Shown: positions 1 through 7,355, counted from the first letter of the stretch. The stretch is 10,721 nucleotides of DNA from Pseudomonadota bacterium (GCA_023426505.1 JAFAAP010000068.1:1-10721); one strand, 5' to 3'. A program made the numbers and translations. The notes: generated by a model from the sequence alone, not told the origin.

Positions 1-740
1 CCATGCTCATCTGCCTCGCCCTCGTGCCGGTGGCCCTCTCGCGCGCCACGGCGCCGGCCCATGCGATCGGGGAGGTCAGGATCGACCTGAAGCACCTCTA
101 CCGCCAGTCGCCCTTCGGCGTGGTCGCGGCCATCCTGTGCGGCATCACGACGAGCTCGTTCTTCGCCCTCGGTCCCGTCTGGGCCACCGCCCGCGGGCTC
201 GACACGACCGGCGTCGCCATCATCATGGCCTGCGGCACGCTGGGCGGCTTCGCGACCACCTGGCCGCTCGGCTGGCTCTCCGACCGCATGGACCGTCGAC
301 ACGTGATCGTCGGCACGGCCGGAATGGCGGCCGTCATCCTGCTCGCCCTCGTGAACGTCGTCGCGCCGAACATTCCGCTCTGGCTGCTGTGCGCCTACGT
401 GGCGATCTTCGGCGGCAGCGTGATCCCGACCTACAGCATCGTGACCGCGCACGTGAACGACATGGTGGGTCCGGGCCGGTTCGTCTCCGCAGCGGGCGGG
501 CTTCTCATTCTCCAGGGAATCGGGGCCGCGGCCGGCCCTGTCATTTCGGGCGTCGCCATGAACGAGTTCGGCCGGATCGGCCTGCCCTACGTCATCATCG
601 TGACGCAGGCCCTCATGGCTGTGTGGGGCGCCTACCGCAGCCTGCAGCGCCCCTCGCCGATGGTGAAGGAGAGCTTCGTCCCCGAGCCTGCCGTGCCGGT
701 CGGAACGGAACTCGCGCCCGGACATGCGGGCGCGCGCTGA
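1..740 (+). CDS. MFS transporter, C-terminal half (5' partial)
   Basis: This is the C-terminal half of a major facilitator superfamily permease of the inner membrane. The reading frame is open at the left edge, so the ATG at 3 is probably internal and the N-terminal six helices lie outside the window. Numbering from that Met, about six hydrophobic segments are visible (roughly 38-58, 70-90, 101-121, 125-145, 160-183, 195-211), matching TM7-TM12. The loop GWLSDRMDRR (90-99) is the MFS motif repeated between TM8 and TM9, and QGIGAAAGPVISG (171-183) is a Gly-rich helix typical of TM11. The tail after about residue 212 is hydrophilic and cytoplasmic. The overall flavour resembles YcaD-like MFS proteins, but the substrate cannot be read from the sequence. 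It ends 10 bp before the convergent SDR gene, and no terminator hairpin was seen between them. Confidence 0.88.
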   Translation, partial: MLICLALVPVALSRATAPAHAIGEVRIDLKHLYRQSPFGVVAAILCGITTSSFFALGPVWATARGLDTTGVAIIMACGTLGGFATTWPLGWLSDRMDRRHVIVGTAGMAAVILLALVNVVAPNIPLWLLCAYVAIFGGSVIPTYSIVTAHVNDMVGPGRFVSAAGGLLILQGIGAAAGPVISGVAMNEFGRIGLPYVIIVTQALMAVWGAYRSLQRPSPMVKESFVPEPAVPVGTELAPGHAGAR

Positions 741-750
741 CGGCGGGAGA

Positions 751-1533
751 TCACACGAGCAGCGACTGCGCGCCGTCGACCCACACGGGCGTGCCGGTGA
801 TGTGGCGGGCGCGGTCGGACGCGAGGAAGAGCACGAGTTCCGCGACGTCCTGGCTCGTACCAGCATCCTTGCCGGTGAGCGGGATGTTGCCTTCCGGGTA
901 TTCCGCCGGAACCTCCGCCTCCTGCGTATTGCGTTTGTCGGTGTTCTCCATGATCTCGGTGTCGATGCGGCCGGGGCAGACCACGTTCACCCGGATCTTG
1001 TGCTGCGCCAGCTCCACTGCGAGCATCTGGGCCATGGCGACCTGCGCGGCCTTGGTGGCCGAGTAGGCGGTCGCTCCCGCGCTCGTGAAGGTGCGCGAGC
1101 CGTTGATGGACGAGGTGATGACGATGGCGCCGCCGCCCGCCTGCTTCAGGTGCGGCACCGAGAAGTGCAGCGTCAGGTAGGTGCCGCGCAGGTTGGTGTT
1201 GATCGTGCGGTCCCATTCCGCGGGCTTGAGGTCGTCGATCGGCGCCCAGACCCCGTTGATGCCCGCATTGGCGAAGACGATATCGAGCCGGCCGAAGGCG
1301 CCGACCAGATCGGCGACGGCCTTCTTCATCTGCCCCTCGTCGGCCACGTCGGCGACCAGCGGCACGGCCTCGCCGCCCGCCTGCCGGATCTCGTCCGCGG
1401 TCCTGCGGATCTCGTCATCGGTGTGGCTGAGAACGCCCACGCGCGCGCCCTGCTGCGCCATGAGCAAAGCCGCCGCCTTGCCGATGCCGGATCCGGCGCC
1501 GGTCACCAGCGCCACCTTGCCTTGAAGCTCCAT
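751..1533 (-). CDS. SDR family NAD(P)-dependent oxidoreductase (classical, 260 aa)
   Basis: This is a cytoplasmic short-chain dehydrogenase/reductase of normal classical length. It has the cofactor-binding TGAGSGIG (11-18), the adenine-pocket Asp in ADVAD (61-65), NAG (89-91), the structural Asn N114, a catalytic Ser near S141/S142, YSATK with Y157 and K161, and PG at 187-188. It closes with the usual C-terminal strand VWVDGAQSLL. The spacing from Ser to Tyr is about two residues longer than usual. The frame is open about 35 codons further upstream, but the ATG at 1533 begins MELQGKVALVTG, where SDRs normally start, and it has a GAGGA-like ribosome site. The substrate is unknown. It is the last of three minus-strand genes, 88 bp after arsC, and may have its own promoter, because GGAAC-N17-GGTT lies 43 nt upstream. 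Confidence 0.92.
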   Translation of the reverse strand: MELQGKVALVTGAGSGIGKAAALLMAQQGARVGVLSHTDDEIRRTADEIRQAGGEAVPLVADVADEGQMKKAVADLVGAFGRLDIVFANAGINGVWAPIDDLKPAEWDRTINTNLRGTYLTLHFSVPHLKQAGGGAIVITSSINGSRTFTSAGATAYSATKAAQVAMAQMLAVELAQHKIRVNVVCPGRIDTEIMENTDKRNTQEAEVPAEYPEGNIPLTGKDAGTSQDVAELVLFLASDRARHITGTPVWVDGAQSLLV

Positions 1534-1576
1534 TGGATCGTCCTCGTCCTGAAGATTTGGGGAATGACCCTCCTTG

Positions 1577-1602
1577 AACCTCAGGCGGGAGCAGCTTGTT
1601 CC
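1577..1602 (-). promoter_or_regulatory. Candidate EcfG-type promoter for the SDR gene (one mismatch)
   Basis: Read on the minus strand, GGAAC (1602-1598) is followed after 17 nt by GGTT (1580-1577), about 43 nt before the SDR start at 1533. The alphaproteobacterial general-stress consensus is GGAAC-N16/17-CGTT, so the -35 is exact and the -10 has one mismatch. A 7-bp inverted repeat (1588-1594 / 1604-1610) overlaps the site. This is plausible but weaker than the three exact sites at the right end of the window. Confidence 0.4.
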
Positions 1603-1621
1603 TCTGCTCCAGGCGGAAGCA

Positions 1622-2050
1622 TCACGCCGTGGCCGCACGCCGTCCGGCGGCGTCGATCACGATCTCGCCATCCTCCTTGCGGAACTCGCCGAGCTGCGGG
1701 ACAGGCAGGATGTCGAGCACGTCCTCGGACGGTCGGCAGAGCTTCACGCCCGCCGGCGTCACCACGATGGGCCGCTCGATCAGGATTGGATGCTCGACCA
1801 TTGCATCGAGGAGCTGGTCGTCGGTGAGCGACGGATCGTCGAGGCCGAGTTCCTCATAAGGCGTGCCCTTCCGGCGCAGCACCGCCCGCACGGGAACGCC
1901 CATGCGCTGGATCAGCTGGCGCAGGAGAAGCCGCGTCGGCGGAGACTTGAGGTACTCGATGACGTGCGGCTCGATGCCGGCATTGCGGATCAGCCCGAGG
2001 GTGTTGCGCGAGGTTCCGCATTGCGGGTTGTGGTAGATGATGACGTCCAT
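1622..2050 (-). CDS. arsC: ArsC family arsenate reductase (glutaredoxin type)
   Basis: This is a cytoplasmic 142-aa protein of the glutathione/glutaredoxin-dependent ArsC family, which reduces arsenate to arsenite. The N-terminus HNPQCGTSR gives the H-x3-C-x3-R catalytic signature (H7, C11, R15). The three anion-binding arginines of the E. coli plasmid R773 enzyme have counterparts at R59 (in RAVLRRK), R93 (IERPIV) and R106 (CRPSED). Length is almost exactly that of the family. The ATG at 2050 is preceded by GGAGAACACC, a good ribosome site, and the open frame upstream of it has no family similarity. No arsR, arsB/acr3 or arsH lies nearby, so this is an isolated arsC, sitting between a secreted unknown protein and an SDR gene. 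Isolated copies may have housekeeping redox roles, and arsenic resistance is not proven by context. Confidence 0.93.
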   Translation of the reverse strand: MDVIIYHNPQCGTSRNTLGLIRNAGIEPHVIEYLKSPPTRLLLRQLIQRMGVPVRAVLRRKGTPYEELGLDDPSLTDDQLLDAMVEHPILIERPIVVTPAGVKLCRPSEDVLDILPVPQLGEFRKEDGEIVIDAAGRRAATA

Positions 2051-2145
2051 GGTGTTCTCCTCGATCGCCGGTTCGCGCCATTCTAGGACAGATGACGGCG
2101 CGATCCACACCATGGAGGAACGACCACCAGGACAGGGCGACGTGC

Positions 2146-2787
2146 CTAACCGCGGCAGGCCGCGCCTGTGCTCACCCGGAGCCCGGTGAGAATCCTTCGA
2201 CTCAAGGCGTCATGGACCTCGCCCTCCTGCACGTCATGGAGGGAGAGCTCGAGCACCCATTCGTTCGAGAGCGGAACGATCAGCGCATCGACCGTCATCG
2301 CGCGCGAGGACGACGGCAGGCTCGCGTCGACCCAGGTCGCGCTCCAGCGCGTGGCGCCCGGAACCGGCGAAGTCAGCGACACGGATTGCGCCGGACGCCC
2401 GAGCAGGCCTTCGTAGTCGCGCTGGAGGAAGGCGGCGTCCCGATGGGCAAGGTCGGCCTGGGGCAGATCCTGCAGATCATGTGCCGAGCGCAGGCTGATC
2501 TCGAGGCGAGCCGGCAATCCGGCGGCCGTCAGGTGGAGGTCGCCGTCCTCGGGCGTCATGCGCCACTCCTGCGGCAGCGAGACGGAGAAGCAGAGGCCCT
2601 GCGTCACCCGGCTCGTCAGCCGGGTTTCGCGCGTCGTGGGATCGAAGCGGATGTCGGATGCCTCGTTCCAGGCGTCGCGCGCCGGCGCGAGGGCGCCGGC
2701 CTGCGCGGACGAAGCGGCGCAGCAGACGAAGATGATGCCCGAGGCCAAGAGAGCGCGCGCTCCCCGGCGCATGCCGATCGCCGTCAT
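2146..2787 (-). CDS. Secreted protein of unknown function (213 aa)
   Basis: I do not recognise this family with confidence. The start at 2787 has a strong ribosome site (GGAGGGAAGG) and gives a typical Sec signal peptide: basic MRRGAR, hydrophobic residues 13-25, and a signal-peptidase site after AQA (28-30). Two adjacent Cys (22-23) are inside the signal segment but do not form a good lipobox. The mature part of about 183 residues begins with a charged stretch, then LCFSVSLPQEW (65-75), alternating beta-like segments, and DALSRRILTGLRV near the end (193-205). That order loosely recalls the PsbP/DcrB/Mog1 fold, where an F-x-(I/V)-x-x-P-x-x-W strand opens the domain and a helix-strand closes it. 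This is a fold guess only. It lies 95 bp upstream of arsC on the same strand and is divergent from the transglycosylase gene with a 144-bp gap. A much longer open frame extends upstream but is only the antisense of that gene. Confidence 0.8.
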   Translation of the reverse strand: MTAIGMRRGARALLASGIIFVCCAASSAQAGALAPARDAWNEASDIRFDPTTRETRLTSRVTQGLCFSVSLPQEWRMTPEDGDLHLTAAGLPARLEISLRSAHDLQDLPQADLAHRDAAFLQRDYEGLLGRPAQSVSLTSPVPGATRWSATWVDASLPSSSRAMTVDALIVPLSNEWVLELSLHDVQEGEVHDALSRRILTGLRVSTGAACRG

Positions 2788-2931
2788 CGAACCTTCCCTC
2801 CGCCACGCTTGCACCCACTCCGGAAACGCATTCGGGAGCCGGAGGTTGCCTTGCGCTCGAATCTTGGCCTTGAGTTGACCGGTTTCGGCCCTACCTCGCC
2901 TTTCAGGACCGAACACATCGGGAGAAAGATG

Positions 2932-3765
2932 ATGCCTGCTTTCGCACGCACCACGTTCATTGCAGCCCTCCTGCTCACCGCCGGACAGGCTTCGGCGGCG
3001 ACCTGCCGGGATCCGGCGGGCTTCGAGAAATGGCTCGGCGACATCCAGCAGGAGGCAGTCCAGCAGGGCATTTCGCCCCGAGCCGTCCAGGCGGGCCTTG
3101 CGGGCGTCACCTTCGACCAGAGCGTCATCAACAAGGATCGGGGCCAGAAGGTCTTCAGACAGAGCTTCGAGCAGTTCTCCGGCCGCATGGTGTCCTCGTA
3201 CCGCCTGAAGACCGGCGCCGCCATGCTCAAGCGCCATGCCGGAACGCTCTCGCGCATCGAGCAGCGCTACGGCGTGCCCGCCCCGGTTCTCGTGGCGATC
3301 TGGGGGCTGGAGACGGATTTCGGCGCCGTGAAGGGCAACATGCCGGTGATCCGCTCGGTGGCGACGCTCGCCTTTGATTGCCGGCGCTCGGAGATGTTCC
3401 AGGCGCATCTGTTCGATGCCCTGAGGATCGTCGAACGGGGCGACCTGTCGCCTGCGGAGATGCGCGGCGCGTGGGCGGGCGAGATGGGCCAGACGCAGTT
3501 CATGCCGTCGAACTACGTGAAATACGCGGTCGATTTCGACGGCGATGGACGCGCCGACCTGCTCCACAGCCCGACGGACGTGCTCGCCTCCACGGCGAAT
3601 TATCTGAGGGGACATGGTTGGGTCAGGGGACAGGACTGGTCGCCCGGCACGGCCAATTTCGCGGCGATCCGCGAGTGGAACAAGTCCCAGGTCTATGCGC
3701 AGACCATCGCGTATTTCGCCTCCAGGCTCGCCGGCAACGCCACCGAGGCTGCGGCAAGCCAGTGA
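2932..3765 (+). CDS. Lytic murein transglycosylase (MltB/SLT_2 family)
   Basis: This is a periplasmic enzyme of 277 aa that cleaves peptidoglycan glycan strands, producing 1,6-anhydromuropeptides. An N-terminal signal peptide (hydrophobic 8-18, cleavage near ASA at 20-22) is followed by the MltB-type domain. IWGLETDFG (123-131) holds the catalytic acid E127, GEMGQTQFMPSNY (183-195) is the family signature, and DFDGDGRADL (201-210) is an EF-hand-like Asp loop like the calcium site of Slt35/MltB. The C-terminal peptidoglycan-binding domain found in longer homologues is absent. There is no lipobox, so it should be soluble. Two tandem ATGs (2929 and 2932) follow GGAGA at 2921-2925. The second has the better spacing (6 nt), but the first is possible and would add one Met. 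The gene is monocistronic and ends at a hairpin shared with the convergent TRAP gene. Confidence 0.94.
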   Translation: MPAFARTTFIAALLLTAGQASAATCRDPAGFEKWLGDIQQEAVQQGISPRAVQAGLAGVTFDQSVINKDRGQKVFRQSFEQFSGRMVSSYRLKTGAAMLKRHAGTLSRIEQRYGVPAPVLVAIWGLETDFGAVKGNMPVIRSVATLAFDCRRSEMFQAHLFDALRIVERGDLSPAEMRGAWAGEMGQTQFMPSNYVKYAVDFDGDGRADLLHSPTDVLASTANYLRGHGWVRGQDWSPGTANFAAIREWNKSQVYAQTIAYFASRLAGNATEAAASQ

Positions 3766-3770
3766 CGCGA

Positions 3771-3795
3771 GAGCGGGCGCCCACGGCGCCCGCTC
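3771..3795. terminator. Intergenic hairpin between convergent genes
   Basis: An 11-bp perfect inverted repeat (3771-3781 and 3785-3795) with a 3-nt loop lies 5 nt after the transglycosylase stop codon and 10 nt beyond the TRAP-gene stop. Plus-strand readout is followed only by CTTTG, a poor U-tract, and minus-strand readout has no U-run. It is probably a transcription-stopping or mRNA-protecting hairpin for both genes, but not a textbook rho-independent terminator. Confidence 0.6.
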
Positions 3796-3805
3796 CTTTG
3801 CTCCG

Positions 3806-4894
3806 TCAGCCGCGGGCGCGGGCGCGGATCATGAACGTGTCATAGGCGTACTCGGCCACCTGGAACCACAGGTATTCCTCGCCGCGGAACGCCTTGTAGC
3901 TGTCGTAGATCTTCTTGAAATCGGGGTTCTTCGCCGAGAGATCGTCGTAGATCTCGTTCGCCGCCTTGTAGGCCGCGTCCATGATCTCGGGCGAGAAGGC
4001 GCGTAGTTGCGCGCCGGCGCCGATCAGGGAGCGGAGCGCCGCCGGGTTCTTGGCGTCGTACTTGGCCTGCGTGTCGACATTGGCGTAGCCGGCGGCCGCC
4101 GTGAAGGCCGCCTGATAGGCCTTCGGCAGCTCGTTCCACTTCTGCAGATTGATGAAGAAGTGGATGGCCGGCCCGCCCTCCCAGAAGCCCGGATAATAGT
4201 AATACGGGGCGACCTTGTTCAGACCGAGCTTCTCGTCGTCGTAGGGCGCCACCCACTCGGCGGCGTCGATGGTGCCGCGCTCGAGCGACGGATAGAGATC
4301 GCCGCCCGCGATCTGCTGCGGCACGACGCCGAGCTTGCCCATGATCTGGCCGGCGAGGCCGGCGATGCGCATCTTGAGACCCTGGAGGTCCTGGACGGTC
4401 TTGATCTCCTTTCGGAACCAGCCGCCCATCTGGGCGCCCGTGTTGCCGGCCGGCAGCGCGAAGAGATTGTACTTGGCATAGAACTCGTTCAGCAGCGCAT
4501 TGCCGTTGCCGTGGTAGAGCCAGGCATTGGTCTGGCGCGAGTTCATGCCGAAGGGAAGGTTGGTGCCGATCGCGAAGGTCGGGTCCTTGCCCACGTAGTA
4601 GTACGAGCACGAATGCGTCAGCTCGACGGTGCCGCTGCCGACCGCATCGAGGGCCTGCGGCGCGCCGACGATCTCGCCCGGCGCGAAGGGCTGGATGATG
4701 AACTTTCCGTCGGTCGCTTCGGCGACGTACTTGGCGAGAAGCTCGCCGCCGCCGAACAGCGTGTCGAGGGACTTCGGAAAGGCCGAGGTGAGACGCCAGC
4801 GGATCTCCGGATTGGACTGGGCAATGGCTGGTTTGGCCACGGCTCCGGCGGCAACGCCGACGGTGGCGGCCTGGAGGAATGCACGGCGCTTCAT
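3806..4894 (-). CDS. TRAP transporter substrate-binding protein, TakP/DctP type
   Basis: This is a 362-aa periplasmic solute-binding protein of a tripartite ATP-independent (TRAP) importer. The N-terminus MKRRAFLQAATVG...AIAQ has a twin-arginine pattern (RRAFL) and a cleavage site near residue 26, suggesting Tat export of a folded protein. Blocks typical of the TakP-like subfamily are visible: SAFPKSLDTLFGG (37-49), YYYVGKDPTFA (98-108), NTGAQMGGWFRKEI (151-164), LKMRIAG with the conserved carboxylate-binding R176, GVVPQQIAGGD (189-199), AAEWVAPYDD (211-220) and YYYYPGFWEGG (231-241). TakP of Rhodobacter binds 2-oxo acids, so an organic acid ligand is likely here. No DctQ or DctM membrane subunit lies next to it. 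The gene stands alone, convergent with the transglycosylase. The start at 4894 has AAGGAAG upstream. Confidence 0.93.
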   Translation of the reverse strand: MKRRAFLQAATVGVAAGAVAKPAIAQSNPEIRWRLTSAFPKSLDTLFGGGELLAKYVAEATDGKFIIQPFAPGEIVGAPQALDAVGSGTVELTHSCSYYYVGKDPTFAIGTNLPFGMNSRQTNAWLYHGNGNALLNEFYAKYNLFALPAGNTGAQMGGWFRKEIKTVQDLQGLKMRIAGLAGQIMGKLGVVPQQIAGGDLYPSLERGTIDAAEWVAPYDDEKLGLNKVAPYYYYPGFWEGGPAIHFFINLQKWNELPKAYQAAFTAAAGYANVDTQAKYDAKNPAALRSLIGAGAQLRAFSPEIMDAAYKAANEIYDDLSAKNPDFKKIYDSYKAFRGEEYLWFQVAEYAYDTFMIRARARG

Positions 4895-5125
4895 GGGCTT
4901 CCTTTCATTTTTAAGCTTTCGTCGGCACCCTGCGACATAAAGTTTCGGTCGAGCACCGCGAAATGTTTGTAAACGTCGAACAGCCCCCTATAGCGACCTG
5001 CCCGAAACGTGACAGGCAGGCGGAAGCAGGGACTTCATGCATTCAACGCATGAGTTGACGTCAGGAGCCCGGGAAGCGCGCTCGAACTCGTGCCGGAGTC
5101 GATCGATTGAAGCAGGTTCGGAGGC

Positions 5126-5299
5126 TCAGAAGATCAGCTCGCCGGCGCCCCAGGCCATGAGTAGCAGGATGACGAAGATCACGAGGAAGACGCCGAACAG
5201 GATCTTCGAGATGGAGCGCGCCCCGGAGGCGACGCCCGTAAATCCCAGGGCTCCCGCGACGAGAGAGATGACGAGAAAGATCAGTGCCCATTTCAGCAT
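5126..5299 (-). CDS. DUF1328 (UPF0391/YtjA-like) small membrane protein
   Basis: This is a 57-aa inner-membrane peptide. It starts MLKWALIFLVISLVAGALGF, continues through the family hallmark TGVASGARSISKILF (21-35), and ends with a second hydrophobic segment (about 34-50) and GAGELIF. The two transmembrane helices, the length and the central G-[VI]-A-x-G-A motif match the DUF1328 family, whose biochemical function is unknown and which often turns up among stress-responsive genes. The start at 5299 is chosen because the family begins MLxWAxxFL; the longer open frame upstream gives an unrelated charged extension. The ribosome site is weak (GGGGC-like). A GGAAC -35 half-element lies 59-63 nt upstream without a matching -10. 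It sits alone between the TRAP gene and the helicase gene, all on the minus strand. Confidence 0.9.
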   Translation of the reverse strand: MLKWALIFLVISLVAGALGFTGVASGARSISKILFGVFLVIFVILLLMAWGAGELIF

Positions 5300-5400
5300 G
5301 ACGTGTGCCCCGGGAGGGATGACTCGGACGAAGGCATAAGCACCGCGCCCGGCCAAGGTTCCCGACCGACGGCACCCATCAGCGGCTCAGGGCCGGTCCG

Positions 5401-6492
5401 TCAGACGACGACCGTGACCTTCTCGGCGGCGCGCGTCAGGCCCGTATAGAGCCAGCGGCTGCGGTGCTCGCGGAACGCGTAGGACTCGTCGAAGAGCACC
5501 AGATTGTCCCATTGCGAGCCCTGCGCCTTGTGAACCGTGAGCGCGTATCCGAATGTGAACTCGTCGGACTCGCGACGCAGGACGAACGGCACCTCCTCCT
5601 CGGTCCCTTCGAAGAAGGCCTTGTGCACGGCCACCTCCACGGAACGGCGGCGCGCGTCGTCGTCCGGCAGCACGTCCATGCGGATGAAGTCGTTGCGGAT
5701 GCCCCGCAGGGCCTGGATCGACCATGTGCCGCCGTTGAGCAGGCCCTTGGTCTTGTCGTTGCGCAGGCAGACGAGCTTCTCGCCGGCCGCCGGCATCGGG
5801 TCGCGGTAGCCGTTCAGCTCCCGCAGGCGCGTGTTGTAGAGGCGACGGGTCTTGTTCAGCCCGACCAGCACCTGATCGGCCGCCATCACAGCGTCCGCAT
5901 CGATCTCGCGGCGGCGGATGACGCGGCTCGCGCCATAGGTCCCCGGCTCCAGCCGCCCGCCCTCACGCACCTTCATCGACATATGGATGATCGGATCGTC
6001 CTTGGCCTGACGGTGAACCTCCGTCAGCATCACGTCGGGCGCAGCCTCGGTGAAGAAGCCTCCGCCCTTCACCGGCGGCAGCTGCGCGGGATCGCCGAGC
6101 ACGAGCACGGGTTGCCCGAACGACAGGAGATCGCGCCCGAGTTCCTCGTCCACCATCGAGCATTCGTCGATGACGATCAGGTCGGCCTTCGCGGCCTGGC
6201 TCTGGCGATTGAGCACGAATTGCGGACCGCCCTCGTCGGATTCCCGCGACCGGTAGATCATCGAGTGGATGGTGGACGCATCCGTGCATCCCTTGGTGCG
6301 CAGCACGAGGGCGGCCTTGCCCGTATAGGCCCCGAAGGCGACCTCCCCGTCGACGCCTTCCGCGACGTGCCGCGCGAGCGTGGTCTTGCCCGTGCCGGCA
6401 TAGCCGAAGAGACGGAAGACGGGCTTGTCGCCGCGGCGAAGCCAGTCGGCGACAGCCTTGAGGGCTGCGTCCTGTTGCGGCGACCAGGTCAT
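5401..6492 (-). CDS. ATP-dependent RecD-like DNA helicase (short form)
   Basis: This is a 363-aa superfamily 1B helicase core, expected to unwind DNA 5' to 3' with ATP. Motifs appear in order: Walker A GYAGTGKTT (30-38), motif Ia GAYTGKAA (54-61), Walker B LIVIDECSM with D109/E110, motif III GDPAQLPP (133-140), the TEVHRQ segment (157-162), and the UvrD-C2 part with FGYALTVHKAQGSQWDN (314-330) and YTGLTRA (349-355). It lacks the N-terminal domain of RecD/RecD2, so it resembles compact Dda-like or RecD-like helicases. No RecB/RecC partners are nearby. Its ATG overlaps the stop of the upstream EamA gene as ATGA (6489-6492), and GGAGG lies about 10 nt upstream, so translation is probably coupled. 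The frame stays open further upstream, but that is antisense or out-of-frame sequence of the EamA gene. The role in repair or replication restart is inferred. Confidence 0.93.
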   Translation of the reverse strand: MTWSPQQDAALKAVADWLRRGDKPVFRLFGYAGTGKTTLARHVAEGVDGEVAFGAYTGKAALVLRTKGCTDASTIHSMIYRSRESDEGGPQFVLNRQSQAAKADLIVIDECSMVDEELGRDLLSFGQPVLVLGDPAQLPPVKGGGFFTEAAPDVMLTEVHRQAKDDPIIHMSMKVREGGRLEPGTYGASRVIRRREIDADAVMAADQVLVGLNKTRRLYNTRLRELNGYRDPMPAAGEKLVCLRNDKTKGLLNGGTWSIQALRGIRNDFIRMDVLPDDDARRRSVEVAVHKAFFEGTEEEVPFVLRRESDEFTFGYALTVHKAQGSQWDNLVLFDESYAFREHRSRWLYTGLTRAAEKVTVVV

Positions 6493-7355
6493 GCGGCTCT
6501 CGCCTCCACGCGCAGGCTGTAGAGGATGCCCACGATGATGCAGGCGCTCCCGATGAACACGAAAGGATCCAGCGGCTCGCCGTAGAGCTGCCAGCCCACC
6601 ACCGCGATGAGCGGAATGCGCAGGAAGTCGAGCGGCACGACCATGGTGGCATCTCCATGACGGTAGGCGTTGGTGAGGCAGAAGTGGGACAGCAATCCGC
6701 CGACGCAGATGCCCGCGAGGGCGAGCGCCTGCGACGGTTCGATCCGCTCCCAGAATCCCCATCGCACGCCCAGAAGATTCATGGGCAGCTGGAGCAGGTT
6801 CATGAAGAAGAGGATCGAGAAGGTGCTCTCGGTCCGGGTGAGATGCTTGGTGAGGATGCCCACGAGGGCGAACGCGAAGGCCACCCCCAGCATCAGAACG
6901 CTTGCGGGCTGCAGGGTTTCGACGCCCGGGCGCAGGATCACGAGAACGCCCGCGAAGCCCAGCACCACGGCGACGAAGCGTCCGCGGTTCATGCGCTCGT
7001 GGAGCAGCGGAACGGCAAGCAGCGCGACCCAGGCCGGTGTGGTGAATTCCAGTGCGAAGACGGTGGCGAGCGGAAGCAGGGTGAGCCCGAAGGCCCAGCC
7101 GTCCGTGCCGGCGAAATGCAGGACGTTTCGTGTCAGGTGCATGCCGAAGCGTCGCGGCTTCAGACCGGGTCTCAGCTCCGGCTTCAGCGCCGCGAAGCAC
7201 AGGAGGATGAGGACGCCGGCGGCCGTGCGGATCGACAGCATCTCGAAGACCGAGAAGGTCGGCGCGAGCGCGCGCACGGCGACCGCCGTGGCGGAGAAGG
7301 ACAGGAGGGCGCCGCTCATCCAGAAGACGACGGCGAGAAGGTTGCGATGGGGCAC
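6489..7355 (-). CDS. EamA/DMT family transporter
   Basis: This is a 288-aa inner-membrane protein of the drug/metabolite transporter superfamily with two EamA repeats (about 6-140 and 150-282) and around ten transmembrane helices. The first repeat carries the characteristic FALEFTTPAWVALLAVPLL (100-118), then HERMNR (119-124) and the Gly-rich GFAGVLVILRPG (133-144). The second has GGLLSHFCLTNAYRHGDAT (219-237) and ends LYGEPLDPFVFIGSACIIVG. Such proteins export small metabolites or amino acids; the substrate cannot be told. The only sensible start is GTG at 7355, since an in-frame TAA lies 10 codons upstream and the next Met is residue 13. No clear ribosome site precedes the GTG. The 3' end overlaps the helicase start by 4 nt, so the two form one transcription unit. 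Confidence 0.92.
   Translation of the reverse strand: MPHRNLLAVVFWMSGALLSFSATAVAVRALAPTFSVFEMLSIRTAAGVLILLCFAALKPELRPGLKPRRFGMHLTRNVLHFAGTDGWAFGLTLLPLATVFALEFTTPAWVALLAVPLLHERMNRGRFVAVVLGFAGVLVILRPGVETLQPASVLMLGVAFAFALVGILTKHLTRTESTFSILFFMNLLQLPMNLLGVRWGFWERIEPSQALALAGICVGGLLSHFCLTNAYRHGDATMVVPLDFLRIPLIAVVGWQLYGEPLDPFVFIGSACIIVGILYSLRVEARAA

Noticed and set aside
1588..1610. 7-bp hairpin after arsC as a rho-independent terminator
   Set aside because: 9-nt loop and no U-tract on the minus-strand transcript; it also overlaps a possible promoter element.
2875..2903. TTGACC upstream of the transglycosylase as a sigma-70 -35
   Set aside because: With 17-nt spacing the -10 would be GCCTTT, which is not convincing.
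2146..3615. A 489-codon minus-strand frame as one long gene
   Set aside because: Its first 276 codons are antisense to the well-supported transglycosylase gene; only the part from 2787 has a signal peptide and a ribosome site.
5035..5053. Inverted repeat TCATGC-n7-GCATGA downstream of the DUF1328 gene as a terminator
   Set aside because: Only 6 bp, not followed by a U-run, and about 75 nt beyond the stop codon.
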